This document shows positions 51,603-61,673 of a stretch of DNA of 64,000 nucleotides, piece by piece. Numbering within the stretch: the first letter of the stretch is position 1; each line of letters begins with the position of its first letter. The notes under the pieces are model-generated. The model did no database searches and was not told the origin of the DNA. It worked only from the letters and a program-made list of their open reading frames with translations. A program made the translations under genes and the position numbers. The stretch lies in contig JAUNHV010000002.1 in assembly GCA_030523725.1 (NCBI GenBank), positions 62,001-126,000 of the forward strand. The letters run 5' to 3'. The stretch is from Synergistaceae bacterium. GTDB lineage: Bacteria; Synergistota; Synergistia; Synergistales; Synergistaceae.

Positions 51603-54600
51603 TTGTATATTAGTCGTTTGCAGCTAAAAGGATTTAAAAGTTTTGGTGGAAAGCCTCACGATCTTCAGCTTTCACCGGGATTTACAGCAATTGTCGGTCC
51701 AAACGGTTCTGGCAAAAGCAATTTGCTAGACGCATTACGTTGGTCTCTTGGAGAAACGAGTGCGTCTCGTATCCGTATATCTCGTCAAAGTGATCTGCTA
51801 TTCTCTGGCTCTCCAACCTATACCAAAGCAAATGAGGCGGAGGTTTTTTTGCAGTTGCGTGATGAAGACAAAATCTGCTCCATTCGCCGTCGTGTTACAG
51901 GCAAGGATGGTGGAACAGCACTTTTTGTTGATAATGTTCGTCATACATTGTCTGGTCTTGAGTTGGTTAAACACCAGTGGAAACTTGAGGGAACTCGTTT
52001 TGCCTTTATTGGTCAGGGAGAGGTTCAAGAAGTTCTCAGTGCGTCTCCAAGTGAAAGACGCCAAAGCTTAGAATCTCTTTTTGGAATAGATATTTATAGA
52101 AAAAAAAGAATGGAAGCAAGTGATAGGCTTGCAACCGTCAGAGATGAATATGAAAAGTTACGTGGCCTTTACGTTGAGCTCTTGAATAGACGTGAAGAAA
52201 TAAAAGAAGATGTCAAAAAAGCATTGATTGCAAAAGAAATTGCAGATAAGGTAGAAGAAAATAGGCGTCTTCTTTACTTTGCACAACGTAGAAAGGCAGA
52301 AGAAGCCATTGAAAAGCTGAATAAAGAAATAGAGCTTGAAATAAAAAATGGTATGGGGGCTGCCTTTTGGGAAAATTTCTGGAAAAATATATCTGCAAAT
52401 GTTAACAAAAAAATAGAAGATGCAACTAGTGGTCAGGAGACGCAAAGGCAAGAGTTAGCTTCTTGCAAAAACCGCTTTGATAGCTTGACAAAATCTGGTA
52501 TAGCATCTGCAATGAATCTCCGTTCTGCTAAGGCAATTATCAAGACAAATGGCGAAAATTTATTAGAGGCAAGAGAAGATTTAAAAAAATTGCTTGATGA
52601 ACAGAAGCTTGCACAGGAATCTATATCCAAGGCAAGGGAAGATGCAAAAAAAGCAGAGGAAGAATTGAAAAAGGCAGAAGATGCCTATGCAGAATTTGAA
52701 AAGGCACTTGCAGGGGTAAAAGAAGCAAGGGAAGCAAGAGCAACAGAGCATGGCAGGCTTGATGCAGAGCTAGATAAACTTCGTGCAAAGCTTGCATATC
52801 TAGGTAAGGAATTACTAGAAGCAAAGAAAGAAAAAGAAAAGTTTCGTGATACCACACGACACACAATAGACGAGGAAATCAAAAAGCTCAAGCTGGAGCG
52901 TGATGAAATAACAGAAGAGCAGGAAGCAATAAACAAAAAACATATGGCACTAACTGCTCTCTGTCAAGACTTATCTACAAAACTAGGAATGGCTAAGCGC
53001 CAAACTTCTTCTTTGAAGGCGGATTTGCAGGATGCTCGTGATAATTTGGAACAGGGAATGTATCCTTCTCCTGTTCGTTTTGTGTTGTCCTCTGCAAAAC
53101 TTGGTAGAATTGCGGCTAAACCATGTGCCTTGATTGACGCAATGAATGTGCCTGCAGAATTGGCTATTGCACTTGAGGCATATCTTGGTGGTAGGCAATT
53201 TCAGCTGTTTGTAGAGACAATTGACGAAGCAAGACTTTGCATTGACAGATTAAAACAAAAGCAAGAAGGAACTGCCACCTTCTTGCCACTTGAGCGTGCA
53301 AAGCCACGCACACCAAACAGATCTTACCCATTGCCCAAAGCTGGTATAGTTGGTTTTGCTGTTGACCTTATAAAAATTAGCGATAAATGGAGAGCTTGCA
53401 TTGAACACAATTTGGGTGATCTCTTAATAGTTGAAAATTTTGAAACTGCAACGCGTCTAGTGCGTGAAGGATTTAAAGCACCTATCGTTACTCTTGAAGG
53501 TGATGTATTCCAGCCAGGTGGAACAATTTCTGGCGGTAGAAGCAAAAGAAGTGGAAAAACACTTGAAATGAAGGTGCAGGTTGCTGTACTAGAAGAAAAG
53601 TTTAATGCTTCTTACGTTGCTTTGCTGGAGTTGGCAAAGGAGTATAAAACGTCTTCTGAAGAAGAAGTAAAGGTCGCAGAGCAAAAGGAAGAATTTACCA
53701 AAAAAGTCCGTGAAATTAACGGCAAAATTGCTGTAGCTGAGGATGATTTAGAAAGGCTGGAGCGTGAGCAAAAGCACAGACAAACTGAGACAAACAGAAT
53801 TTTGACCACCTTGAAGCTTGAAGGTAAAAATTGGATAACAATATTAGATAACATTGCTCAATTAGAAGCTGAACAAGATGAAGAAGTTGATATTCCGGAC
53901 GACAAGGAACTAATTGAGAATCGTGAAAAGGCTCGTGCAAAGGCAATGCTTGCTGCAAGTGAAATTTCTAAAAATTTTGCCTTGGCAGAGAGAACTGTTC
54001 GTGAAGTTAGCTCTGCCAATGAAAGAATAAGACATCTTGAAGAAGAGTATAATGAGGCAGTTAGCACACAAGCACAGTCAAAAGCAGATCTCGGTAGAAT
54101 GGGCAAAAGCTGGCTTGACGTGTTTTATCAAAAGCAAAAAATTGAGGACATACTTGAAAAATCTAGCAAAGGGTATAAAAAATATGAGCGGATTCGGCTT
54201 TTTGCTGCAAAACGTTTGCTAGTTTCTCAAAACGCTGCGATGCAGCAAAATGAGAATTTAAACAAGAAAAAAGACAAAATTGCTCATTATGAACAGGAAA
54301 TAATAGACCTTACAAACACATGGGATGAGCGCTTTCCTTATAGCAAGGATTTCGTCATAGAATTTAACCTAGAGGACTTAAAAAAGCAAACAAGGGATTA
54401 TGAAAGAAAATTGCGTGGGCTTGGTGAAGTCAACATGGGAGCTCTTTCAGAAGACGAATCTCTTGAAAAAAGAACAGGAAAACTTGGGGAAGATTTGACA
54501 GATGTTGAAAATAGTGCTGCGGAAATTGAGCGCCTCATAACAGATGCAGACATGATGGCATACACAAAGTTTACTGCGGCACTTGACAAGGTTGATGAAA

Positions 54601-55022
54601 AATTCACATATCTTTTCAAAAAGTTGTTTGGCGGTGGAGAAGCGCATCTTGTTATGACTGAAGGGGCTACAATTTGGAATTGTGGTGTGGAAGTCAAGGC
54701 ACAACTTCCTGGCAAACAAAGTCAAGTTTTAAATCAATATTCTGGTGGTGAAAGAGCTCTTATTTCTATTGCACTTCTTTTTGCAACTATGGACGTTGCA
54801 GGAAGTCCACTTGCCGTTTTAGATGAGGTTGACGCTGCACTTGATGAAGCAAATTTAAAGCGTTTCTCACAATTGACAAAGGAATATGCCAAAGAGCGTC
54901 AAATTTTGGCAATGACTCACAGACGTGTCACAATGGAAGGTGCAGATGTGCTCTATGGTGTTACATTGCAAGAGCCAGGGCTTTCGCAAATAGTTGGTGT
55001 AAAACTGGACGATTGGGATTAA
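51603..55022 (+). CDS. smc: Chromosome partition protein SMC
   Basis: Condensin-like ATPase that organises and segregates the chromosome. Walker [10 protein letters not shown] (32-40), a long coiled coil, the hinge (about 495-650, [20 protein letters not shown] and [17 protein letters not shown]), a returning coil, then the signature [15 protein letters not shown] and Walker [16 protein letters not shown]. Length 1139 aa, slightly short of the usual 1170-1190. The region after Walker A ([19 protein letters not shown]) differs from the standard Firmicutes sequence. TTG start immediately after the rng stop. Confidence 0.93.
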   Translation: MYISRLQLKGFKSFGGKPHDLQLSPGFTAIVGPNGSGKSNLLDALRWSLGETSASRIRISRQSDLLFSGSPTYTKANEAEVFLQLRDEDKICSIRRRVTGKDGGTALFVDNVRHTLSGLELVKHQWKLEGTRFAFIGQGEVQEVLSASPSERRQSLESLFGIDIYRKKRMEASDRLATVRDEYEKLRGLYVELLNRREEIKEDVKKALIAKEIADKVEENRRLLYFAQRRKAEEAIEKLNKEIELEIKNGMGAAFWENFWKNISANVNKKIEDATSGQETQRQELASCKNRFDSLTKSGIASAMNLRSAKAIIKTNGENLLEAREDLKKLLDEQKLAQESISKAREDAKKAEEELKKAEDAYAEFEKALAGVKEAREARATEHGRLDAELDKLRAKLAYLGKELLEAKKEKEKFRDTTRHTIDEEIKKLKLERDEITEEQEAINKKHMALTALCQDLSTKLGMAKRQTSSLKADLQDARDNLEQGMYPSPVRFVLSSAKLGRIAAKPCALIDAMNVPAELAIALEAYLGGRQFQLFVETIDEARLCIDRLKQKQEGTATFLPLERAKPRTPNRSYPLPKAGIVGFAVDLIKISDKWRACIEHNLGDLLIVENFETATRLVREGFKAPIVTLEGDVFQPGGTISGGRSKRSGKTLEMKVQVAVLEEKFNASYVALLELAKEYKTSSEEEVKVAEQKEEFTKKVREINGKIAVAEDDLERLEREQKHRQTETNRILTTLKLEGKNWITILDNIAQLEAEQDEEVDIPDDKELIENREKARAKAMLAASEISKNFALAERTVREVSSANERIRHLEEEYNEAVSTQAQSKADLGRMGKSWLDVFYQKQKIEDILEKSSKGYKKYERIRLFAAKRLLVSQNAAMQQNENLNKKKDKIAHYEQEIIDLTNTWDERFPYSKDFVIEFNLEDLKKQTRDYERKLRGLGEVNMGALSEDESLEKRTGKLGEDLTDVENSAAEIERLITDADMMAYTKFTAALDKVDEKFTYLFKKLFGGGEAHLVMTEGATIWNCGVEVKAQLPGKQSQVLNQYSGGERALISIALLFATMDVAGSPLAVLDEVDAALDEANLKRFSQLTKEYAKERQILAMTHRRVTMEGADVLYGVTLQEPGLSQIVGVKLDDWD

Positions 55023-55032
55023 TAGGATAAAA

Positions 55033-55755
55033 ATGTTGGATTGTGAAACACACGAACTTCTTTCGGGAGAGCTAAAAATTTTACAACCAAGCAACTCTAA
55101 TTGTCTTCGTGTTAATTTAGACACAATGCTTTTGGCATACTTTACGCAAGATGACAACCTGAAAAAAAATGAACGAGTACTAGAGCTTTGCACTGGGCAT
55201 GGTGCAATTTCACTAATTTTGGCGTATAAAGGCTTCAGCCTTTCTGCTTGTGATATAAATACTGACCTCATTGAAATAGCAAAACAAAATGCAAAGCTAA
55301 ACAATCTTAATATAAATTTTTTTGCGCAGGATGTAAAAAATTACAAGAGCTGGGGCAAATGTGAGGAGTATGACAGAATTGTGGTAAATCCGCCGTATTT
55401 TGAGCAAGATATGGTTCAATGTAGTGCGAGTGAAGCTCGTGCATTAGCTAACAATGGTGTTGCGCTTTCACTTGAATCATTGCTACAAGCTGTAAAATAT
55501 TTACTTCGTAACAGAGGTAAATTTGACCTAATCATAAATACTAGCAGAGTGTCTGAGCTTTTGATGATGTTAGAGAAAATGAAGATGCCTGCAAAGAAGC
55601 TACGTTTTGTTCATGCAAATCCGTCAAAAGAGTCCTATATATGTTTCGTTTCCGCAATGAAAGGAGCGAAAACCGGTGTGAAAATTTTACCGCCATTGTT
55701 TGTAAAGAATGAAGCAGGACATGATACATCTGAGTTAGGAGAGGCATACAAATGA
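55033..55755 (+). CDS. tRNA1(Val) adenine-37 N6-methyltransferase-like (TrmN6/YfiC type)
   Basis: SAM-dependent methyltransferase with motif I LELCTGHGAISLILA, ACDINTDLIEIAKQNA, and the catalytic NPPY in RIVVNPPYFEQD, typical of N6-adenine methylation of tRNA or proteins. Its place next to rsmI and metG is the conserved position of yabB/trmN6. Length 240 aa. It overlaps rsmI by the ATGA tetranucleotide. Substrate is inferred from synteny. Confidence 0.85.
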   Translation: MLDCETHELLSGELKILQPSNSNCLRVNLDTMLLAYFTQDDNLKKNERVLELCTGHGAISLILAYKGFSLSACDINTDLIEIAKQNAKLNNLNINFFAQDVKNYKSWGKCEEYDRIVVNPPYFEQDMVQCSASEARALANNGVALSLESLLQAVKYLLRNRGKFDLIINTSRVSELLMMLEKMKMPAKKLRFVHANPSKESYICFVSAMKGAKTGVKILPPLFVKNEAGHDTSELGEAYK

Positions 55756-56564
55756 GTTTAACCCTAGTGCCAACACCTATTGGCAATTTAGATGATATAA
55801 CATTGCGTGCCTTGAAGGTGCTCAAGGAAGCGGATGTTATAGCCTGTGAAGATACACGTCACAGTTTGCAGTTATTAAATCATTATGATGTTTCAAAACC
55901 GTTACTTTCCTGCTACAAGGAAAACGAAAGAGCTAGAGCAAAAGAAATAATTGCAATGCTCAAAGAAGGGAAAAAAATTGCGATGGTGTCCGATGCTGGT
56001 ACTCCAGGAATTTCTGATCCCGGTGCTGCATTAGTTCAAGAATGCCTTGAAAATAATATTGAAGTTGACTGTTTGCCCGGGGCGACGGCAGTAATTCCGG
56101 CACTTGTTATGTCGGGGCTTTCAACTGAAAAATTTTATTTCTTTGGATTTTTGGCAGGAACTGACAAGGAAAAGAAAAATTCTCTAGAAAAAATAAAAAA
56201 CTTACAATCAACACTAATATTTTACATTGCACCGCATAAACTCATGAAGGAATTAGATATTCTGTTTCAGGTTCTTGGGGAACGCAAATTTGTTTTAGTA
56301 AAGGAAATTTCAAAAATTCACCAAACAAGAATCACCGGCACACTAAGCAATTTGACGGTTGATCTTGACAACATAAAGGGTGAATTTGTTTGTATAGTAG
56401 AAGGTGCGACGAGTGTTGTGCAACTTGATGATGATGCATGGAAAGAAGAAGCAGAGAAATTGAAAAAAGATGGGATATCCTTAAAAGATATTTCTCAAAA
56501 GATGTATGATGACTTTGGTGTAGCAAAAAATTTGGTAAAAAAACATATATTGAGCATTGAATAG
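55752..56564 (+). CDS. rsmI: 16S rRNA (cytidine-1402 2'-O) methyltransferase
   Basis: Methylates the ribose of C1402 in the ribosomal P site. Tetrapyrrole-methylase fold signatures: LTLVPTPIGNLDDITLRAL at the start, ACEDTRHSLQLLNHY, VSDAGTPGISDPGAALVQ and LPGATAVIPALVMSGL. Length 270 aa, with a C-terminal helical extension typical of RsmI. ATGA overlap with the upstream methyltransferase; GGAGG-preceded metG follows after 15 nt. Confidence 0.96.
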   Translation: MSLTLVPTPIGNLDDITLRALKVLKEADVIACEDTRHSLQLLNHYDVSKPLLSCYKENERARAKEIIAMLKEGKKIAMVSDAGTPGISDPGAALVQECLENNIEVDCLPGATAVIPALVMSGLSTEKFYFFGFLAGTDKEKKNSLEKIKNLQSTLIFYIAPHKLMKELDILFQVLGERKFVLVKEISKIHQTRITGTLSNLTVDLDNIKGEFVCIVEGATSVVQLDDDAWKEEAEKLKKDGISLKDISQKMYDDFGVAKNLVKKHILSIE

Positions 56565-56579
56565 AGTAGGAGGTAAATT

Positions 56580-58535
56580 ATGGATAAGGATAAGACCTTT
56601 TATATCACAACTCCAATTTATTATGTTAACGATGTGCCACACATTGGGCATGCCTATACAACCATAGCAGCAGATGTGCTAGATAGATGGTATACCTCTG
56701 GTGGATACGATAGCTATTTTTTAACTGGGACAGACGAACACGGTCAAAAAATTGAACAATCGGCACAAAAGAGAGGTATGACACCGAAGGAACTTTGTGA
56801 TGAAGTTGTGCAGAATTTCAAGCGTCTTTGGGAAACCTTGAATATCCAAAATAACGATTTTATCAGGACAACAGATAAACGCCACGAGGAAGTGGTGCAA
56901 GAGGTATTCCGTCACCTTTTAGCGCAGGGAGACGTTTATAAAGGCGAGTATGAAGGCTGGTATTGCGTGCCATGCGAAACCTACGTTCCTGAGGCGCAAA
57001 TGGCAGAGGAAAATACATGTCCAGACTGTCATCGTCCCTTGACAAAAATGACGGAGGAAACATATTTCTTCCGCCTATCAAAATATCAAGATGCTCTCTT
57101 GGATTACTACGAAAAGAATAAAGACGCTATTTTGCCACATGAGCGTTATAACGAAGTCGTCAGCTTTATAAAAAGTGGCTTGAAGGATCAGTCAATTTCG
57201 CGCACTACATTAAAGTGGGGAATCCCTCTTCCTGGGGACGACCGCCATGTAATTTATGTTTGGTTTGATGCTCTGATTAACTATCTTTCAGCAATGGATT
57301 TTCCAAAGGAAGATGGTAAATGGAAAAAGTATTGGCCGTCTGTTCGTCATTTAGTGGGAAAAGATATAATCCGTTTCCACTGTGTAATTTGGCCGGCAAT
57401 GCTCTTGGCTCTTGGTGTTAACCCACCTGTTCGTGTCTTTGCTCATGGTTGGTGGACAGTTGATGGAGAAAAAATGTCAAAATCTATAGGCAATGTTGTT
57501 GATCCGTTTGAAATGACAGAGCTTTTTTCACGCGATAGCTTTAGATATTTCTTGCTCCGTGAAGTTCCATTTGGTCAGGACGGGAATTTCTCAGAAATGG
57601 CTATGGCAAGCCGTATTAATAGCGACTTAGCAAATGACCTTGGCAACTTACTTTCACGTTCATTGCAGATGATACAAAAATATAGGAATGGTGTCTTGCC
57701 AGATTTTGCCGAAGTAACGGAGCTCGATACGGAAATAAAAAATTTGGCACAAGCGACGGTAGGCGAGATGGAAGAAGAGCTTGACAGATTTGCTTTTGAC
57801 GAAGCGTTGAAAACTCTTTGGAAGTTGATTTCTCGTGCCAATAAATACATTGATGAAACAGAACCATGGAAACTTGGCAAGGAAAATAATGCTGCAAGGC
57901 TTGATACAGTGCTACGCACCCTTTGGGAAGTCTTGAGAGAAGTTTCTATCCTGCTTGCACCATTTATGCCTGATACAGCGACAAATATGACTGTCCAGCT
58001 TGGCATTGAGCCAATGAAAAGAATTGACTGGGTATGGGGAAAAATAAATTGCCCCGTTTCCATTGCCAGGGGTGAGAATCTTTTTCCACGTCTTGACCTT
58101 GTGCAATGGGAAAAAGAGAAGGCAGAACGCGATGCAAAAAAGCGTGCAAAAGCAGCTGGAATTTCCAATTCAAATTTTGAATTTGAACCTTTAGCAGAAG
58201 AAATTTCAATAGATGATTTCAAAAAAGTTGACTTGCGTGTGGCTCTCATTGAAAGTGTAACACCTGTTCCAAAAGCAGACAAACTATACAAGTTGGAATT
58301 AAATTTAGGATTTGAAAAGAGATTTGTGGTGTCTGGTATTCGTCAATACTATGCCCCGGAAGACCTTGTCGGTAAGAAAGCAATCATTGTGGCAAACTTG
58401 AGGCCAGCACGAATTCGCGGTGTAGATAGTAAGGGAATGCTTTTAGCGGCTGAAAATCCTGAAAAAGGCAAAGAAGGTATATCTATCGTGACAATCTTAG
58501 ATACAACAATGCCACAGGGAGCTAGGGTCTGTTAA
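56580..58535 (+). CDS. metG: Methionyl-tRNA synthetase with C-terminal tRNA-binding domain
   Basis: Charges initiator and elongator tRNA(Met). The HIGH motif is in VPHIGHAYTTIAAD (near 22), a zinc-type pair in CVPCETYVPEAQ and CPDCHRP, and KMSKS in GEKMSKSIGN (near 303). The C-terminal OB-fold tRNA-binding domain (about 545-651, FKKVDLRVALIESVTPVPKA) allows dimerisation. Length 651 aa. TAGGAGG precedes the ATG. It ends the long rightward run that begins with lapA. Confidence 0.97.
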   Translation: MDKDKTFYITTPIYYVNDVPHIGHAYTTIAADVLDRWYTSGGYDSYFLTGTDEHGQKIEQSAQKRGMTPKELCDEVVQNFKRLWETLNIQNNDFIRTTDKRHEEVVQEVFRHLLAQGDVYKGEYEGWYCVPCETYVPEAQMAEENTCPDCHRPLTKMTEETYFFRLSKYQDALLDYYEKNKDAILPHERYNEVVSFIKSGLKDQSISRTTLKWGIPLPGDDRHVIYVWFDALINYLSAMDFPKEDGKWKKYWPSVRHLVGKDIIRFHCVIWPAMLLALGVNPPVRVFAHGWWTVDGEKMSKSIGNVVDPFEMTELFSRDSFRYFLLREVPFGQDGNFSEMAMASRINSDLANDLGNLLSRSLQMIQKYRNGVLPDFAEVTELDTEIKNLAQATVGEMEEELDRFAFDEALKTLWKLISRANKYIDETEPWKLGKENNAARLDTVLRTLWEVLREVSILLAPFMPDTATNMTVQLGIEPMKRIDWVWGKINCPVSIARGENLFPRLDLVQWEKEKAERDAKKRAKAAGISNSNFEFEPLAEEISIDDFKKVDLRVALIESVTPVPKADKLYKLELNLGFEKRFVVSGIRQYYAPEDLVGKKAIIVANLRPARIRGVDSKGMLLAAENPEKGKEGISIVTILDTTMPQGARVC

Positions 58536-58542
58536 TGAACTG

Positions 58543-58595
58543 CAAATAACAAGCACAGGTAGTTTGTAATACAAATTACCTGTGCTTGTTATTTG
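58543..58595. terminator. Long hairpin after metG
   Basis: The arms 58543-58567 and 58571-58595 form a stem of about 25 bp with one mismatch and a 3-nt loop. A strong U-run is lacking after it, but length and position suggest it ends the transcript. Confidence 0.65.
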
Positions 58596-58636
58596 TCGGC
58601 AAAGTGTTGCTAGTTGTATTTTTTGTCAAGTTTTAT

Positions 58637-58665
58637 TTGACGTAAAATTATTTTAATAATATACT
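58637..58665 (+). promoter_or_regulatory. Promoter of the membrane-module genes
   Basis: TTGACG (58637-58642), exact 17-nt spacer, TATACT (58660-58665), 38 nt before the first ATG. It indicates that the three membrane genes form their own transcription unit. Confidence 0.7.
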
Positions 58666-58703
58666 AACACCGTCGTGGATTTTAGCACGAAATTTATTTT
58701 TTT

Positions 58704-60296
58704 ATGGTGAAGTATATGAAAATTTTAGATGCTCTAAATTTTTTTTATAATATTCCGATTGTTTGGTATCCAATTTTTATATTGTTGTTAGGTAGCTTAT
58801 TTTTTAGTTTTTTCCTGATTAGAAACCGTTTTTTCACACGCTCCAGGAAGGAATGGATTTATTTTTCACAACCAACACTTAAGAAAATATTTACCTTTTT
58901 GATGTTGATTTCACTGCTTTTTTGCCTTATGATTTGGGTAAATTTGATGAGGTTTGTTCCAGATAGACTTGCTAACTTTGTGACGAAAGATTCTTTGCTT
59001 GTTGCTGGAATGGCCAATGCGGTCGATTATGCGGTAAATTTGGATGCATTTGGTTCTTTTTCTGCCTTATTATTTTCTTTGATACTTTTTTCCTCTGCAT
59101 TATCTGCAGCTTTTGATAAGGATTCTGTCTTTACACCAAGCATAGCGATTTTTGAAATCTTGGTTTTTACGGGTTTTTTAGGAATTTTTTATACAGATTC
59201 ATTGTTTATTATTGGATTCTGTTTGATGGTGGTCCAACTAGGGATTTCAGGTTTGATTAGGCAGTGGGCAAGGGGCGAAGATAATTCGGATGGTGTAAAA
59301 ACAAATGTTTTCTTGCGTTTATTGTTAGCTAGTTTGTTTCTCTTGGGAGTTGCGCTATTGAAATTACGCTATCATACAACTCTAATATCAGCCTTGGTTA
59401 TGCCACTAGTTGATTCTCTGGGAACAAAACTTGCATTTGTATTTATTACTGCCCCGTTACTGTATCTTTTTGTAAAACCGAGTGGACATATTTCTATACC
59501 AAGCATGAATGTTTATTTTAAACTGAAATCCTTGATAGCCTTTTATGCATTTTTGAAGTTATTTTTCTTACTTTTTGCACCAATTGAAGGTTATGAAAGA
59601 GTTTCCTTATTTTTGCTAATTACTGGTATATTGTTGGTCCTTTTTGCTTTGATGCTTGCTTGTAAAGAGCCAAGTCCATTATCTATGATGAATTCCACTG
59701 AATCATTTATAAAAGGGTTGCTTTTAATTGCTGCAGGGATTGGACAATATGGAATTTACTCAGGTGAGAAAGCAATATTTTTGGGAATACCTGGTTTGCA
59801 GGCAATGCTGATGATGTGGATGTTCTTTGTGCCACTTTTAGCATTGTTTTCTTATATGACCGCATATATGGAGCAAAAAGTTGGTGAATTTTATCTTTGG
59901 CAGATTCCTGCCCTATTGAAGAAAATTCCATTTTTAATTCTTATTCTGGTCCTGATAGTGTTTACTGCAACTGGAATTCCGCCATTTGGAGGTTTTATTT
60001 TCTATCAGTTGTTGCTGCGGGCTAGCCTATTTATTTCACCAACTCTTACATACGTTTTATTCATGTTAAGTCTGCTTTTTCTGTTGTTTTCGCTGCGTTT
60101 TATTTTAGCAATTGCCTTTGCCTCTGCTTCATCAGCCGATGGGGTGTCAAATATTGCTTTACCAACATTAGAAAAGAAATTACATATCCCCATGATTATT
60201 GCTTTTTTACTCTGTTCTATTTTTATTTTCTTTCCCGGACTTATTTTTGATACATTAATTTCTTCTTGTGTAGAAGCACTAACCATAGTGTTTTAG
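58704..60296 (+). CDS. NuoN/MrpD-like antiporter-type membrane subunit
   Basis: Very hydrophobic 530-aa protein with some 13-14 helices. FTATGIPPFGGF (about 420-430) is the hallmark of the NuoL/M/N and Mrp antiporter family. Two lysines sit where the family has its buried proton-path lysines: K242 in SLGTKLAFVF and K285 in YAFLKLFF. The family Glu of the fifth core helix seems replaced (FCLMVVQLG, Q178) and the usual PLH is PLL, so the proton path is degenerate. It starts an apparent three-gene unit with a 99-aa membrane protein and an NuoH-like protein. An ATG at 58716 is an alternative start. No catalytic complex subunits are adjacent. Confidence 0.72.
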   Translation: MVKYMKILDALNFFYNIPIVWYPIFILLLGSLFFSFFLIRNRFFTRSRKEWIYFSQPTLKKIFTFLMLISLLFCLMIWVNLMRFVPDRLANFVTKDSLLVAGMANAVDYAVNLDAFGSFSALLFSLILFSSALSAAFDKDSVFTPSIAIFEILVFTGFLGIFYTDSLFIIGFCLMVVQLGISGLIRQWARGEDNSDGVKTNVFLRLLLASLFLLGVALLKLRYHTTLISALVMPLVDSLGTKLAFVFITAPLLYLFVKPSGHISIPSMNVYFKLKSLIAFYAFLKLFFLLFAPIEGYERVSLFLLITGILLVLFALMLACKEPSPLSMMNSTESFIKGLLLIAAGIGQYGIYSGEKAIFLGIPGLQAMLMMWMFFVPLLALFSYMTAYMEQKVGEFYLWQIPALLKKIPFLILILVLIVFTATGIPPFGGFIFYQLLLRASLFISPTLTYVLFMLSLLFLLFSLRFILAIAFASASSADGVSNIALPTLEKKLHIPMIIAFLLCSIFIFFPGLIFDTLISSCVEALTIVF

Positions 60297-60322
60297 AGTA
60301 TACGATTAAGGGAGGAATTATC

Positions 60323-60622
60323 ATGTCTATATTTAAAATAGCAACCGGTTTTATTGTTTGGGATGTATTGAGCTTCTTTTGCCTTTTACTTGTTTTTGGT
60401 TTTATAATTCTTGTAGTAATGTCATTAATTATGAAGCCAAAGCTGGAGCGTACGGAAAATGTGCAGCGTCCAAGCTTCCAGTTTTATATGGCAGATTTTT
60501 ATTTGGAAAAGCTTTTTAAACATTTTATCGCTACATTGTTTTCAAATCCTCTAAAAAGTGTAGAATTTCAAATAATGACTGCTGCTAGCATTTTTATAGG
60601 TCTGTTATGTTCAGTTTTGTAG
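60323..60622 (+). CDS. Small membrane protein of the NuoN/NuoH-like module, unknown
   Basis: I do not recognise this 99-aa protein. A hydrophobic helix (about 12-37, VWDVLSFFCLLLVFGFIILV) is followed by a basic turn (MKPKLERTE), an aromatic amphipathic stretch (about 50-78, FYMADFYLEKLFKHFIATLF) and a second helix (about 82-99). GGGAGG precedes the ATG at 60323; the longer frame from 60266 lies inside the upstream gene. The helix - lateral amphipathic segment - helix layout recalls the C-terminal arm of NuoL/HycC proteins, but that is speculation. No Cys motif, so it is not an iron-sulfur subunit. Confidence 0.65.
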   Translation: MSIFKIATGFIVWDVLSFFCLLLVFGFIILVVMSLIMKPKLERTENVQRPSFQFYMADFYLEKLFKHFIATLFSNPLKSVEFQIMTAASIFIGLLCSVL

Positions 60623-60649
60623 GAAAATATTTGTGGGAGATAGGGTAAG

Positions 60650-61648
60650 ATGAATTTTTTGAATTTCTTTTTCTTTCCTGCTATTCTACTAAGTGCAGTA
60701 TTTGCTTTTTCGTTTTTGGTAGAAAAAGTTCGTGAAAGATTACAGATTTATTATTATGCAACACATAAAAAATTGTTGCTTCCAAGTAGTAATTACATTA
60801 GATTTCTTAATGTTTCTTCACTCCCGAATGGTGCGAATGCTAAAGCGTGTTTTTCTTTGTCAATTTTATCTTTTGCCTCTCTTTTTATTGTAACATCCGC
60901 TTTACCATTTTCTTCTTTTGTTCCACTGTCAGTTAACAGAGGTGATTTATTGCAAATTGTTTACTTTTTGCTTTTCTCTGAGCTGTTACTATTATCTACA
61001 TTTTTAGCATTGCGTAGTGAACAGGCAATTTCACTTGCACTTGATGAATTGGCGAAATTTTTTCGTTTTATAGCAGTGTATGTAGCTTTTTTATTTTTTT
61101 TCGCTTCTTATCTAACTACGAATTCTGTGGAGCTTGATCCCTTTAATGCAAATTTACTATTGATTTTTCCAACAATTACGGACATGTCGTTTCGTGGTGT
61201 GATCTCAATTTTGCTTTTTATAGTGTTGATTATTTTAGCAATTCCGACAAATCATGAAACTAGAAGTTATTCAATCATTTCTGATGTTGAGATGCCCGAG
61301 TTTGCTGGTGTTTCCCGTTTACTTGTGCATTTTATATCTATCTTTAGAAGTGTATTGTTTGTATTTATGCTGTGCTACTCGCTGGTTCCATACGAGAGCT
61401 TATATGGCAGATTTGCAGTTTTTGATACAACATTAATGGGGCAGTTTATCTTTTATATTTGCTTTATGTTATTTGTCTTTGTAATGGCGGTCATTATTGT
61501 ACCTTTAGTAAAATTAGCTTATAGCAAATGTATGCAACATTTTCCTAAACGATTTGAAATATACACATTTATATTTCTGACCTTTATTGCAGTTGTATTG
61601 ATGGCATTAGAGGAAGATTTACTTGTGCAGGAAGCGGCATCATTCTAG
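60650..61648 (+). CDS. NuoH/HycD/EchB-like membrane subunit, degenerate
   Basis: Hydrophobic 332-aa protein with about eight helices, resembling subunit 1 of complex I and of group 4 hydrogenases. VEKVRERLQ (24-32) lines up with the ERKVxARLQ start of HycD/EchB, and TNHETRSYSIISDVEMPEFA (200-219) continuing GVSRLLVHF with the THLELTMIHE ... SG loop of the hydrogenase branch. The arginine-rich RxGP motif of true NuoH is missing. GGGAGAT lies before the ATG. It is preceded by the NuoN-like and 99-aa genes. Probably the anchoring half of a membrane module whose partner is not in this window; glnS follows. Confidence 0.6.
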   Translation: MNFLNFFFFPAILLSAVFAFSFLVEKVRERLQIYYYATHKKLLLPSSNYIRFLNVSSLPNGANAKACFSLSILSFASLFIVTSALPFSSFVPLSVNRGDLLQIVYFLLFSELLLLSTFLALRSEQAISLALDELAKFFRFIAVYVAFLFFFASYLTTNSVELDPFNANLLLIFPTITDMSFRGVISILLFIVLIILAIPTNHETRSYSIISDVEMPEFAGVSRLLVHFISIFRSVLFVFMLCYSLVPYESLYGRFAVFDTTLMGQFIFYICFMLFVFVMAVIIVPLVKLAYSKCMQHFPKRFEIYTFIFLTFIAVVLMALEEDLLVQEAASF

Positions 61649-61673
61649 AGGGAGTAATTGGGAGAATACTGCA

